Shown one piece after another: positions 42,857-53,435 of a DNA stretch of 64,000 bases (its first letter is position 1; every line of letters starts with the position of its first letter). Made by a program: the position numbers and the translations under genes. The notes under the pieces were generated by a model, which saw only the letters and a program-made list of their open reading frames with translations, was not told the DNA's origin and did not search any database. Source of the DNA: Wolfiporia cocos (lineage: Eukaryota; Basidiomycota; Agaricomycetes; Polyporales; Phaeolaceae); NCBI GenBank assembly GCA_029448655.1, contig JACCLO010000003.1, positions 3,906,001-3,970,000 on the forward strand. Reading direction: 5' to 3'.

Positions 42857-43877
42857 GAGAAACGAAGTTTCCCAGTGATACGTCCAAGAACAGGAATAGA
42901 AGGGGTTATGTAAGGTAGGGTAGTGGACTCCTTTTCAGGAGCAAAGAAGGTGTACTACGGGGCATAATTACTCTTATGTTGCGCGCAAACCCTGTGCCGA
43001 GACGGCGGGGATATTCGCATGACCCTAACGGTCAGAGGCGCCGACTCCAGGGGTAGAGTTGCTGACTGCCAGGCCGGTTCCTGGGTCAGATGATTGGGAA
43101 TCGGATACACGACACCACCCCGGAGGGACGATGCCGGAAAGTGGCTGGGATTTTACATCCCTTAGCCTGTCCATGCTTCAACAATGAGGTTGCCGTCTGT
43201 AGCCACATGGGTGTCACATCAGGGCTAAAAAACCACTGTCGATCTAAGATCGCGAGACAGCAGCGCTCCACATCCCGAAGGAGTGGGCCACGCGCTTCTC
43301 TTCCAATGGGGCCCCAAATCCGTTTGACCCATGCTCGCACGCCGAGCTGCCCGGAGGACTTATGCTATTGGCTACCGCGAGTGACCTATGGCAGGGTGAT
43401 TTTTTACGTCACCCCCCTCACTGCTTTTCCCATGACGGGTTCAAAGCAGGTCCCTTACGCCTGGGAGGCGGCTTTGGAAAATTCCCATGCCATCATAATG
43501 ATGACCCTGTGGATAGTGATGGGGCGCTGAACAACGCTTGCCATGACAGGGGGTTGGGCGCACACAGGCAGACCGTCCCCTTTTCTCCACAGGCGGGTCT
43601 TAACCGCGCATAGTCCAAGCTTGTCAGCGAGGACCATGTCTCCTTGACCCTGGAGTCCGGGTTAGGTAGGCCTCCTGCCTAAAAAGGCGGTGTGGCTTCC
43701 CTGGTTGCCAATCCTCTGCCGAGGATGGCGATGTATCCCCCAGATCTCAACTATCACCCCAATCGCCTTGTCAGGCAGAAAGGGATGTGCGCAGCAACAA
43801 GTAATAGCCCCTGTAGGATAGAAACCCAGACCCAAGCGCAAGCGCAAGGGCGGGGGTAGGGGGGAGATTTGTTCTTA
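42857..43877 (-). other. Gypsy A 5' leader
   Basis: About 1 kb between the 5' LTR and ORF1, with only short frames. It begins with the self-primer binding site and contains a G/C-rich repeat (GCGCTTGCGCTTGGG on the coding strand). It likely holds packaging signals. Confidence 0.6.
43865..43875 (-). promoter_or_regulatory. Self-primer binding site of gypsy A
   Basis: AGAACAAATCT, two bases after the 5' LTR on the coding strand, is the exact complement of AGATTTGTTCT inside the LTR (44010-44000). That LTR segment starts 34 nt after TATATAAG, where the transcript should begin. It matches the Tf1-type 11-nt self-primer and there is no tRNA-like site. Confidence 0.75.
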
Positions 43878-44576
43878 TGACACAGACTAGACTGTGGGAC
43901 TCACACTGTAACCTAATAAGCGACTTGAAGGAGTTGCTGGAGGTTGGTGAGGAGGCTAGTGGGCGCAAGCAGAGATGATATGTAACTGTGCGAATGCAGA
44001 GAACAAATCTAAGGCTTATCCGCAGTGATAGCCCTACTTATATACATGCATTGTTTGGTTACCAGTAAGGGAGCCAAACATGAAGACGGTCTGTGCGCAG
44101 ACATAACTAATACAGCTAAGTCGTAAACTACAATAGACCATGTGCGCCGGTAATGGCCGCACCAGTAAGATCGTTTGTTTGGACCGTAGGTCCATGTTGT
44201 GGAAGTGGCTGTAGCTACGTTAGTAAGCCATGCATGTGATTCTTATATACCGGCATCGGGATATGAGTAATCGTAAAGGCATTGGCATGTGATAATGAGC
44301 GGGCCGCTTATCCAATCGTACTGACATAGCCCGGTATCGGGATATGAGTAAAGCGCGTGACACCGGAGGTTAGTCCGCTGAGTCATTGACGCGTACAAGC
44401 GTGTTATGTACGTGTTGTTATGACAGGTGGACGTATACCGCGTTGTGTACGTGTTGTTTGGTTGCGTGTACGTGTAGACGGGCGCTTAGCAGCGTAAATG
44501 TCTACAAGGTCGTAGAAATACCAGATAAATAGGTAAAAATACGGGAAAAATAGTGGCATGTCCCAAATCTGTGACA
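43878..44576 (-). repeat. 5' LTR of gypsy A
   Basis: 699 bp. The coding-strand TATATAAG (44044-44037) and the self-primer segment (44010-44000) define a likely promoter and R start. Confidence 0.95.
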
Positions 44577-47500
44577 ACTGGGTATATCCCGCGCATGTCT
44601 GCGGGGAGGTCTAGTTCGTATGCTCCATGCCCGACCTTCTTGATGACCTTGTACGGTCCAAACTGCTTGGAGTCAAGCTTTTTAGTTGGGTGGCCCATGT
44701 TTATGTTATGGCCGTCGACCCAAACCAAGTCGCCTTCAGAGTACGATAGTGGCGATGCCCGTTTCCTATCGTAGTACTCTTTCATGCGTAGCTTAGCTCT
44801 CTCCAGGTTCTGTGAGGCGAGTTTGGATATCGTATGCATGTGTTCGACCCAGTCCTGTGCTACCCCCTCTTCTTGTTCCGGCGCCTCTACACCTGTGAAG
44901 GGGTGGTATCCGTGCGTAAGGTAAAAGGGGCTATATCCCGTGCTACTGTGTACGTGTGTCTTGTACGCAAAGCTTGCCAGCGGGAGTAAGTCCGGCCAGT
45001 TCGTATGAGTATCGTTAATAAATAATCTAAGGTAGACCTCGAGTTCCTGGTTCATACGTTCCGTTTGCCCGTCTGTCTGTGGATGGAACGTGGTACTCGG
45101 GTTTCCCTGTATGCCTAGTCTACGATATACGTCCTTTATGAATTCTGATACAAATTGTGGTCCTCTGTCGCTAAATATTTTCTTTGGTAGTCCGTGTTGT
45201 GTATATACTTTATCTACGAATATGTTGGCCCATCCTTCGGCCGATAGTTTAGTCGTTGTTGGTACAGCTATATAGTCCTTTGACTTCATGTCTACTACTA
45301 CAATTATTGCGTCGCGACCCTTGGAAGTGGGGAGTCCCGTGATCATGTCTACGGAAATGTTCTCCCAATTGTGTGCTGGAGTTGGGTTCGGGTTGAGTGG
45401 AGCCGCGCGTTTGGATCGGTCCGGCTTAGCGGCCTGGCACTTGATACAGGCCTTGACGTACTGGCGGATGTCTGAGCGCATCTTGGGCCACCAGTAGTGT
45501 CGGTGTATAGCCGTGTATGTGTTTTCGGTGCCAGGGTGTCCCGCTGAGACGGTGTCGTGGAACGAAGAAATGATTTTTCCGATTAATTCTTCGTCCCGAG
45601 GGATAATTAACCTCCCCCTCCTATATCGCAGACCGTCCTCGGTCGTTTCCCCTACTTCTACTCCTTCCTTTCCATCGTAGAGAGTGGCTTCCGCTTTGAC
45701 CCTCTCTTTTACTTCGTCGTGGGTGATACCCTTGACTACAGTATAGAATGAGGATCGCAGCCTTTCTGCGCTATCTTGGACGAAGAGGTGTGGCTTCAGG
45801 ACGACTTGCCCTTCGAGGTGATCCTTGTCGTTGCCGTGATCACTTCTTCGGGAAAGCCCATCGGCCCTTCCATTGGTCTTCCCGGGGATGTGCACGAGTT
45901 GCAGGTCGTACTCGGCGAGTTCCGTCATCCATCGGGCTTGTCGCGGATTAATTTTCTGCGGGGTCTTAAAGTATTCCAAGTTCTTATGGTCCGTTAGTAC
46001 TTCTACAGGGTGTTTGCCACCCATTACGAAATGCCGCCATTCATCAAGTGCGCGCATGATGGCGAGGAGTTCTCTGTCGTAGATCTCGTAGTTCCGTTCT
46101 GCCGGTAGCATCGTCTTACTCTGGTAGGCGATGGGCTTCCAGATGCCGTCCTGTTTCTGCATGAGGCAGGCTCCGGTTGCGAAGTCCGATGAGTCTGCCT
46201 CGATGCGGAAAGGGTCGTCGTCATTTGGTATCCCTAACACGGGTGCTTCGATAAATATTTTCTTTAACTTATCGAAACACTCTTGTTCCGCCGTACCCCA
46301 CTGCCAAGGCGTATCCTTGGTTAGGTTTATTAGTGGGCGTGCTACCGTGGAAAACTTAGGTATAAATCTCCGGTAGAAGTTTGCGAATCCAATGAAGGAT
46401 TGCACTTCCTTCTTGTTCCGAGGTGCGGGCCATTCAGCCACTGCCGCCACCTTCGCGGGATCCATACGGATTTCCCCATGAGAGATTATATGTCCTAAGT
46501 ATTCTACTTCCGACTTCATAAACTCGCATTTCTCTGGTTTACAAGTCAACTTATTTTGATGGAGAACGAGCAAAACCTTGCGCAGGATCTCTTTATGTTC
46601 TGCCTCGGTCTCCGTGAAAACAAGTATGTCGTCTAAATATACAATGACTTTTCCAGTCATTATCAGGTCTCGGAAGATGTCATTCATCAAAGTCTGGAAC
46701 GTGCCCGGTGCGTTGCACATTCCGAAGAACATCACTAATGGCTCGTATAGCCCTCTATTAGTGATGAAGGCGGCTTTTTCTTCGTCGCCTTCTTTGATTC
46801 TGACGTTCGTGTATCCCCAACGAATGTCCAATTTAGAGAAGTACTTAGCTCGCTTTAGCTTGTTGAGCAGCTCCGTAATTAGAGGGAGCGGGTACCGGTT
46901 CTTCTTGGTCATCTGGTTCAATTTCCGATAGTCCTGAATGGGTCTCAGTTTCCCATCCTTCTTCTTGACGAAGAAGAATGGTGCCCCCCATGGTGACTTG
47001 GATGGTCGTATGCGTCCGGTCCGTAACTGTTCTTCTAGAAAGTCGTCTAACGCCTCTTGTTCTCGTGGCGATAGGGCATAGATCTTGCCGGCGTAGGGTT
47101 CGGAGTTTGGTAAGAGTTCTATGGCGTGGTCCCACGGTCGTCTTTCGGGGAGTTGGTCAAATTCCGTTTCCTTAAACACGTCTTCGAATTCGTGTAAGTA
47201 CTCGGGGACCACCTCCTCGAAAGTCTTGGCTTCCGTGGTTTTGCCGGTGGCGATGGCGATCTCGGTTGCCTTTGTCGCGCGGACTCGCTCAGCGATGTCG
47301 GCTCGGCACTCTTCCCTATTCCGTATCCAAGCGTCAGCGAAGATGTAATAAATATGATCACCGTCCTCGATCTGCTCGTGTTCGCAGTCGCAGGTGAAGG
47401 TGATTCGGCGTTTCTTCCAGTCGATGGTGGGGTTGTGATCTTCCAACCAGTCGAAGCCGAGGAATATGTCTGCCGAGCTCAGCTCGGTGACGTGGAACTT

Positions 47501-48466
47501 GCGCGTTTCCAAATGTGTGTCGATCTGCATCTGAAGTTCGACATAGTGCGTCATCTTGCCCGCAGCGTTGGTACTACCGTCAGCGTTGTACAGTTTGACG
47601 GGTCGATCTAGTGGGAGTTGCTCAAGTTTGTGTTCTTCCACGTAGGCACGACTGATGACCGATCCCGTTGAACCGGAGTCTATCAATGCCTTTGTGAAGA
47701 GGGCACGTCCGTCAGGGCGGTGGAGGGTGATCAGTACTTCAATCTGCCTTCCCCGTTTTCCCGTCTGGATTACCACTACATTCCCTCTGAGTTTCTCACC
47801 AGTAGAGCCGAACCCCTGCGTTCCGCGTCTGGTTTCCCTGATGCTTTTTACTATGCGCGTATCTGGTGTCATGTTGCATTCGAGTATGAACTGGGCGATT
47901 CTGTCCCCATACTCGACCTGATAATCTGTTCCGGTTTGATTATTCAGTATGACTTTTAACCGACCGGTGTAGTCTTCGTCGACTACACCAGCCTCCACGT
48001 CGACTCCCTTCAAGGCGAGTCCGGATCGTGGAGCTATGCGGCCGTATACACCGGGTGGCATTCGGATCATTATGCCCGTATCCACGGTGATACGTTTCCC
48101 GTTGGGTATAACGACTTCCTCCGCAGAGTGAAGGTCGTAACCCGCGGCTCCTTCGCTTTTGCGCTCAGGGGGGATTGCCCGCGGGTGGTCTAGGTATATG
48201 TCGAGCGTGACTGCCTTCTTCTTGGCTCGTCGACGCCGCATTTTCTTTTCCGTCTTTTTCTGGACTGTAGGCTTAGATGCGTCTGCCATCTGCACATCTG
48301 AGTCTACAACCGGGTCTACGTCCATTGGCACATAGTTTACATTAATAGTAGAGGAATTAAGCACGGTTTTATCCTCCCGCCAAGCTCCGGTGGGAGGCTC
48401 CTCTGAGGCTGTTACAAACGAATCGTTGGAGCATGTTGAAGCTCCGTCGTTGTCACCAGGCGCCAA
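44577..48466 (-). pseudogene. Gypsy B pol, 5' part: dUTPase, protease, RT, RNase H, integrase
   Basis: The open frame has no ATG at its start (TTG at 48466); in B2 the same frame is fused to gag. Residue numbers count from 48466. A basic stretch (KKMRRRRAKKKA, 74-85) precedes a dUTPase at about 86-224 with all five motifs: AAGYDLHSA (107), PRSGLALKG (146), GVVDEDYTG (160), GDRIAQFI (187) and RGTQGFGSTG (214). Protease follows: ALIDSGSTG (D263). Reverse transcriptase: VIVYLDDILVF (YLDD 610-613). RNase H: RIEADSSDFATG and YEIYDRELLAI. Integrase has an HHCC finger (FHDTVSAGH, CIKCQ) and the DDE residues (SVDMITGLP, SDRGPQF, DGQTERMNQ). The frame is cut at GIYP by gypsy A and continues at 34582-33851. 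Confidence 0.92.
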
Positions 48467-48494
48467 GTCTACAGAACGTGGTACAGATACGTAA

Positions 48495-50618
48495 TCAAAT
48501 ATCAGGGGCCCCGGTTCCTAGCCCATATAGTCCATCCACCGGTTCGTTACCCTCCGAGGCAGATTCGGAGATAGAGACATTTACTGGTTCCTCGATCTCC
48601 AGAACTGAAAATTTATTATTAGAGAGGGGACGTACCTGAGTGAATCCGGCCTCCTTCGCAGCCTCCGGATTTTCCTTGGCCCAGGCAGCCACCATTCGCA
48701 CGAAGTCTTCTTGGGATACTTCCCCAAGGACTTTTTCTGCGGGTGGGCCTTCGACGGCCTGGCGGGTGCGTGCCGGTTGTGAGGGTCCGGCACCGGTGTT
48801 CGCTCCACTGGTAGCTGCTCGGGGCTTCCAGTTGGGTTGGTGCCAGACGGGCTTGTTGCAGCCCTTCCCTGGTGCCTCTGCCTGAGTCTTGCTGCAAGAG
48901 TGGCACTTCCTCTTGAGCAAGTTGGCCTGTTCTTCTGCGGTGGGCTCGGACCGCGTGGTTCCCGATGTCGATGTTGTCGCTCGACCCTTTCCCTTGTCGG
49001 CGACGCCCTTTCCCGTGTCACGACCGTGGTGTAGCTTCTCTTCATCGCGGAGACGTCGCATCGCGTTGTCTGTCCGGAGGATGGCCTGTTTCCAGGATTC
49101 GTAGTCTTCCGGAATCTGGACGTTGTATCCCCGTTGCGATTTGTCGTTTACCGTGGCGGCGACGAAAGCGGAGTGTACTGCCGTGTAGATTTCTTTCGGG
49201 ATGGCAGAGGTGACCCAGCGATGTACTATCTGGTTCTCCTTGTCGTATTTTGCCTCCGAAAGAAGTCTTTCCAGCTCCTGGAAGTACTCCTCGCCCTTGC
49301 CGATGGTCATGCTGAGTTTTTCCGCGGCAACCGCCGACTTCTTTTCCAAGTCGGGGTCGTCGAACTTTTGGTGTAGCTCCCAAACGAAGCGTAACCAACT
49401 CAGATGCCATTGTCCGTCACGGTAGTGTTCCCGCGTAAAAGCCGTTACCCATGCGTCCACCTTTGGTCCTCGTATCAACGAGATGGCCGTGCCGATCTTT
49501 TTGCTGTCTGTGAAGAGCAGCGGCCGGTTGTCGTCGATGTACAGTTTCAGGCGTACGACCCAGGCGATGAAGTTCTCGCCAGTGAAGGGTTCGGGTTCGC
49601 GCACCTTAGATTTGTACCGGGGATCAGGTTGCGGCTCTGGGAGCATTGAGTACGCGTCCCATTGCGAGCTCGCCGGTTTCTCGGGCCGCCACATAGACGC
49701 ACGCGTTCCCGGGAGAGGCGCGGCTCTCCAGGTGTTCACGTGCGCTGTCTGCGGTGCTACCGACGGAGGGACCGGGTTGCCGAACATGTCCGTGCGTGGG
49801 CGTGGAGCCGGGGGTTGTGCAGCCATGACCGAGAAAGGGACCTGCGGGGTGATGACCGGGGGGGTGTATCCGGGCAGGAATGGGTTCGTCTGCCTGGAGC
49901 CGTTCGATTCTCGAGTTGCCGGACGGGTTGCCGAGTTCACCGGTGGGGGAGATCCCATGTGGACGGATCTCACCCAGTTTTCGACCGGCTGGAAACGTTC
50001 TTCCGGAACCGATGGTACTGACCGACGGGGTGCGGAGTGCTGGCTGTGTAACGAGGCCGCATCTCCTGCTGCGATTGCATCTGCCTGGAGGCGTTGTGCC
50101 TCCCGCAGAAATCGGGCTCCCATGTCGGCGTTCCACACACCGGTCTGAACCATTGTCGCTGCTACCGTCTGACACCGAAAACCGAAGTCCGCCGTGGTTG
50201 GGTTGGGAGGGAACGCCCACTGCATGGCTAGGGGCGAGTCGATGTGACCGAGGGGGGTCGCTGCACGGATCGTGTTCGACTGTTCCCCGGCCAGGTGGAG
50301 TGCGTGTTCCAACCTTTCGATGCCGGGTCCTTGGTCTTCGACTGATCCTCCCTGGGCCAACGAGCGAGCGGGGCGGTACTCTCCGATGGTCTCTGTATGT
50401 ACTGGGGCGACTTCTACGTTTAGTCGGGGGGCGTGAATGCTGTCTGCCACCGATAGGAGGGCGAAGTCGTCCGGGAGACCGTGTACCTGGTAGTTCACCC
50501 ACTGCCCTGGGTGGAACGGGTTGCTAGAGGCGACGGAGCCCGGGAGCGGGACGCCAGCCGGGGTTGGGGCCTCGGGACGCGGGTTGCGGATGTAGTCAAG
50601 GTCGTGTGGGGAGGCCAT
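48495..50618 (-). CDS. Gypsy B Gag
   Basis: 707 codons from MASPHDLDYIR. A Pro-rich N-terminal region leads to a retrotransposon Gag domain at about 345-530 (FTGENFIAWVVRLKLYID, WHLSWLRFVWELHQKF, EYFQELERLLSEAKYD). A Cys/His cluster near 590-612 (KCHSCSKTQ, GCNKPVWH) has wider spacing than the normal CCHC knuckle. The frame ends GLGTGAPDI-stop. Pol lies in the +1 frame; the junction tract is GGGGCCCC here and GGGGCCC in B2, where gag and pol are one frame. Either B has a one-base insertion or it uses a +1 shift. Confidence 0.88.
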   Translation of the reverse strand: MASPHDLDYIRNPRPEAPTPAGVPLPGSVASSNPFHPGQWVNYQVHGLPDDFALLSVADSIHAPRLNVEVAPVHTETIGEYRPARSLAQGGSVEDQGPGIERLEHALHLAGEQSNTIRAATPLGHIDSPLAMQWAFPPNPTTADFGFRCQTVAATMVQTGVWNADMGARFLREAQRLQADAIAAGDAASLHSQHSAPRRSVPSVPEERFQPVENWVRSVHMGSPPPVNSATRPATRESNGSRQTNPFLPGYTPPVITPQVPFSVMAAQPPAPRPRTDMFGNPVPPSVAPQTAHVNTWRAAPLPGTRASMWRPEKPASSQWDAYSMLPEPQPDPRYKSKVREPEPFTGENFIAWVVRLKLYIDDNRPLLFTDSKKIGTAISLIRGPKVDAWVTAFTREHYRDGQWHLSWLRFVWELHQKFDDPDLEKKSAVAAEKLSMTIGKGEEYFQELERLLSEAKYDKENQIVHRWVTSAIPKEIYTAVHSAFVAATVNDKSQRGYNVQIPEDYESWKQAILRTDNAMRRLRDEEKLHHGRDTGKGVADKGKGRATTSTSGTTRSEPTAEEQANLLKRKCHSCSKTQAEAPGKGCNKPVWHQPNWKPRAATSGANTGAGPSQPARTRQAVEGPPAEKVLGEVSQEDFVRMVAAWAKENPEAAKEAGFTQVRPLSNNKFSVLEIEEPVNVSISESASEGNEPVDGLYGLGTGAPDI

Positions 50619-51386
50619 TGTATCGTAGTGAAGGTGCAGGTATGTAAAGGAAGAGTCGCGACGTTTGACTGCGCTACCCGCCCACTGTGGATCAGCCTAT
50701 AGCTGCGATCGGGGTGGTAACTAGAAACAGTCGGTGTCCACTCTTATCAGGAACCACCTCTTTTCGGAGATGTGCCAAGAAACGCCGAGGGGTTTTCTTC
50801 CCTCAGCCGGCGAGAAATTCCTGCCTCCGAAACCTCGTCCAGCCCCGAAGCTAATTCGGGATACCGGGGGCACGGGATCTAAACCCTTGGGATGGAGGGT
50901 CTAAAAACTATCGTATTGGGCCAAGTGGCCGTATAGTACGAGCTGTGTCGTGCTCCTTCAGCCGCCTGGTGGGGCGCTGGGTTGTATAGTAACGGGGGGG
51001 CGGTAATGCCCGTATAGTCGGTGCGGTAATGCACGTATATAGGTGCCCAATGCCTCTGTAGTCTGCCGTAGGGCCCCTTAACGCCTTTGATTATTTCGCG
51101 TCGGGTGCACAATTACTATGGTGGGGATGTAACCCAAAGCCTTTACGTCGCGTTGCACGACGGTGGCCCAGTAGCTTAGAAGCAATGGTAGGAGAGGTCC
51201 CCTACACGCTGTTCACAAGTGTGATCCCCCAGAACCCTGTCCCTTGTCCCTGGGATACGGGAGGATAAGAGTTTATACACCCGAATCGACCGAAGTCAAC
51301 TCGAGGGCGAAGAAACAATGCACTTTGCCCCTAGTGCGCCGGGGTTGTTCTGGAATGAACTCAGAACGGGGTGGAGACTCGTCTTA
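50619..51386 (-). other. Gypsy B 5' leader
   Basis: About 770 bp between LTR and gag. No gene. It corresponds to 58565-59326 of copy B2. The self-primer site AAGACGAGTCT (51385-51375) matches AGACTCGTCTT in the LTR (51490-51480), 32-33 nt after ATATATA (51523). Confidence 0.65.
51375..51385 (-). promoter_or_regulatory. Self-primer binding site of gypsy B
   Basis: An 11-nt exact complement to LTR 51480-51490, starting one base after the 5' LTR. Same geometry as in gypsy A, B2 and element E. Confidence 0.75.
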
Positions 51387-51756
51387 TGACACAAGCGCTA
51401 TCTCAAGCAACTACTCAGGGGAATATTACTCGCGTGGAAGCGTATTCCTAGTCTGAGGCTACTCAAGGCAACAAAGGCCAAGACGAGTCTGGGGTGCTCC
51501 CTGCTCGTCTGGCTGGTATATATGCTCGTAGGCTGTTTGTACATGTTTGGCTACTATACAGTATTACGTAAGCTGATAGACCGTTTAGAGTATGGTAAAC
51601 CCTATCGTAGGTGTAGAGCCACAACAAGGGTGTCCGGGGTCTGTGTAAGCACGTGTGGGGTGTTCGGGGTCTTTGCACGTGATGCATAGCGGGCGCTTAG
51701 ATAAGATAAGGGTTGTCCCTAGTCGCAAGCTAATTGGAGAAAATCGGCTTGTGACA
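51387..51756 (-). repeat. 5' LTR of gypsy B
   Basis: 370 bp, TGTCACAAGCC to GCTTGTGTCA on the coding strand. Followed outward by the CAATG duplication and the last piece of LTR C copy 3. Confidence 0.9.
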
Positions 51757-52879
51757 CAATGCTCTGACTCTGTGGAGTCCGACAAGTAGTGCACTACTTG
51801 ACTCACTGAGTAACTCATCTTGGTTATTTCAGCTGAATGGATATTCGATCCGTAACAGGGGTGGCTTGGTCTGGCTCAGTTTGCAGCTATGAAGCCAGAC
51901 TGTCACAACACTATTAGACACTGCTACTTTTGTGCAAGCAAAACTACTCCTTATGGAAAAAAGTTTAGACAAAATCTGTCCTGGTAGAAGTGTTCAGATT
52001 GGTCATAGAAACATTTCTGCCATACAGAATCTTTTTATTTTCATAAGTGGTGGAGTTATTCTTTATCAAAGTTTCAAAATTGGCCACTTTATCCAAACAC
52101 ATGCCTAGTTTAATCTAAATACCCAATGATCCCATATAGATTATTTTGATCTAATCTATACCTTAGTCATTGGGTTGCTGTGCCTCCAGAATGGCTTGTA
52201 TTTATAAGAGCTAAATTGCTTTACTTCACCTGTGCATTCAAGCTGAGTGATGGTGTCACCAAATTCTGTCTGGAAGGATTTGGTGACACCCAGTCCTGAG
52301 AAATAAGCACTTAAGCCTCCATCCATCAGATTGTCTGGTGCTCTCCACACCGGACTGATGCAAGAGCTTTTGCCATGTTATCCTGAAGACTATGGCATAC
52401 TCTCCACTGCAAAAATAGATATATTATTCAATTACATAAAGTAAATTTCTTTCATCTGGCCAAAATGGCCACTGCACAAAAGTAGTGGCTTCTAAGTGGC
52501 CAACCACACCATAGGCCTTAGATACTTCAACTGAGAAGCTCTTCCGAAATTGCAATTCTACACTATGCACATGCTTTATCATGGGGTCATTGCCTTTGTC
52601 AGTTTCAGTTTCTATCCATGATGTTCTGGTGATGGCACTCCACATATTTCACACAAAATGGTGTCTCCGATGATCTCTATCACTGCACTGCAAGCTGATG
52701 ATGACTTCACAAGTTCCATTCCATTAGCTGGGCGACTGGTGACCAAGAGAATTGTGTTATTAACCATCTCACATTCACACCTCAGTCATATTTGCTTGAA
52801 GAGGCCCAAAGAATGATGATATCTGCATTCAGAACTGCCAGTCAAGTTATCTAAATATTTAATGACTGCTGGTACAAGT

Positions 52880-52923
52880 TAATATTGAACCAATGCTGAA
52901 TATTCAGCATTGGTTCAATATTA
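52880..52923. repeat. 44-bp perfect palindrome
   Basis: The sequence equals its own reverse complement over 44 bp, centred on GAATATTC. The arms read TAATATTGAACCAATGCT inward. It has no spacer and could extrude a cruciform. Confidence 0.9.
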
Positions 52924-53435
52924 TTTGCTGTTACCATCACCCCACCATTCTGCTACCCTCTTGTGACCCACCCAACTCACCAGTGTGATACGGCTGCATA
53001 TCTGCTTATAGACATCACAACTCATACACATTACCTTCATTGCTCCTCAAGCTCAAGGTCTGCCACTGTGGCATATGGATTAATGCTGACATGATTAAGT
53101 GTTGTCTAGATTAGATTAGATTGCTGTAAGACATTCTATCCATCTGTTTGCAACCCCGAGTCAGCCAATAAGGGCCGTGTCAGAAGGGCATCTATTTATA
53201 ATATTACTCCAATTTTTCTCCTTGATAGCTCTCACTACGACTTTATCATGAGAACTATGTACAATAGTTCTTCGTTGTTCTATATTCTACACATGGGACA
53301 TATGACGTTTGGATTGTACATTTAATCTTTTGCAGCACAGCAAATATACAATGCAGCATAGCAATCTCGAAATGTGGTGTAGTAATATAAGGAAGCAGCC
53401 TAGCAATAACAGAAATGTTGCACAACAATATACAC

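Larger units (their letters stand above)
34583..44576 (-). mobile_element. Ty3/gypsy retrotransposon A (intact, with dUTPase), inserted in gypsy B
   Basis: 9994 bp with two 699-bp LTRs that read identically by eye and a perfect ACTGG duplication (34578-34582 and 44577-44581). It has three open frames on the minus strand: an unassigned 307-aa ORF, Gag and a 1511-aa Pol. All catalytic motifs looked for are present and no stops or shifts were seen, so this may be an active or recently active copy. Priming is of the self-priming type (43865-43875 with 44000-44010). Pol has a chromodomain and a C-terminal dUTPase. Confidence 0.95.
33518..51756 (-). mobile_element. Ty3/gypsy retrotransposon B (with dUTPase), interrupted by gypsy A
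   Basis: LTRs at 33518-33888 and 51387-51756 (371 and 370 bp, TGTCACAAGCC to GTGTCA on the coding strand), with a perfect CAATG duplication at 33513-33517 and 51757-51761. Without gypsy A the element is about 8.24 kb. Gene order: gag, then pol with dUTPase, protease, reverse transcriptase, RNase H, integrase and a chromodomain-like tail. Chromoviral Ty3/gypsy. It inserted into solo LTR C copy 3. The insertion of A in pol, and a one-base difference at the gag-pol junction from copy B2, make this copy non-autonomous. Confidence 0.92.
27741..51857 (-). mobile_element. Solo LTR of family C, copy 3, split by two nested retrotransposons
   Basis: The pieces 27741-28159, 33495-33517 and 51762-51857 together give about 538 bp that align colinearly, on the minus strand, with copies 1 and 2 (527 and 542 bp). 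The outer ends, TGTTATGG and CCGTAACA, are flanked by GGGGT on both sides (27736-27740 and 51858-51862). Copia D (28160-33489) and gypsy B (33518-51756) inserted only 23 bp apart in this LTR. Confidence 0.88.
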
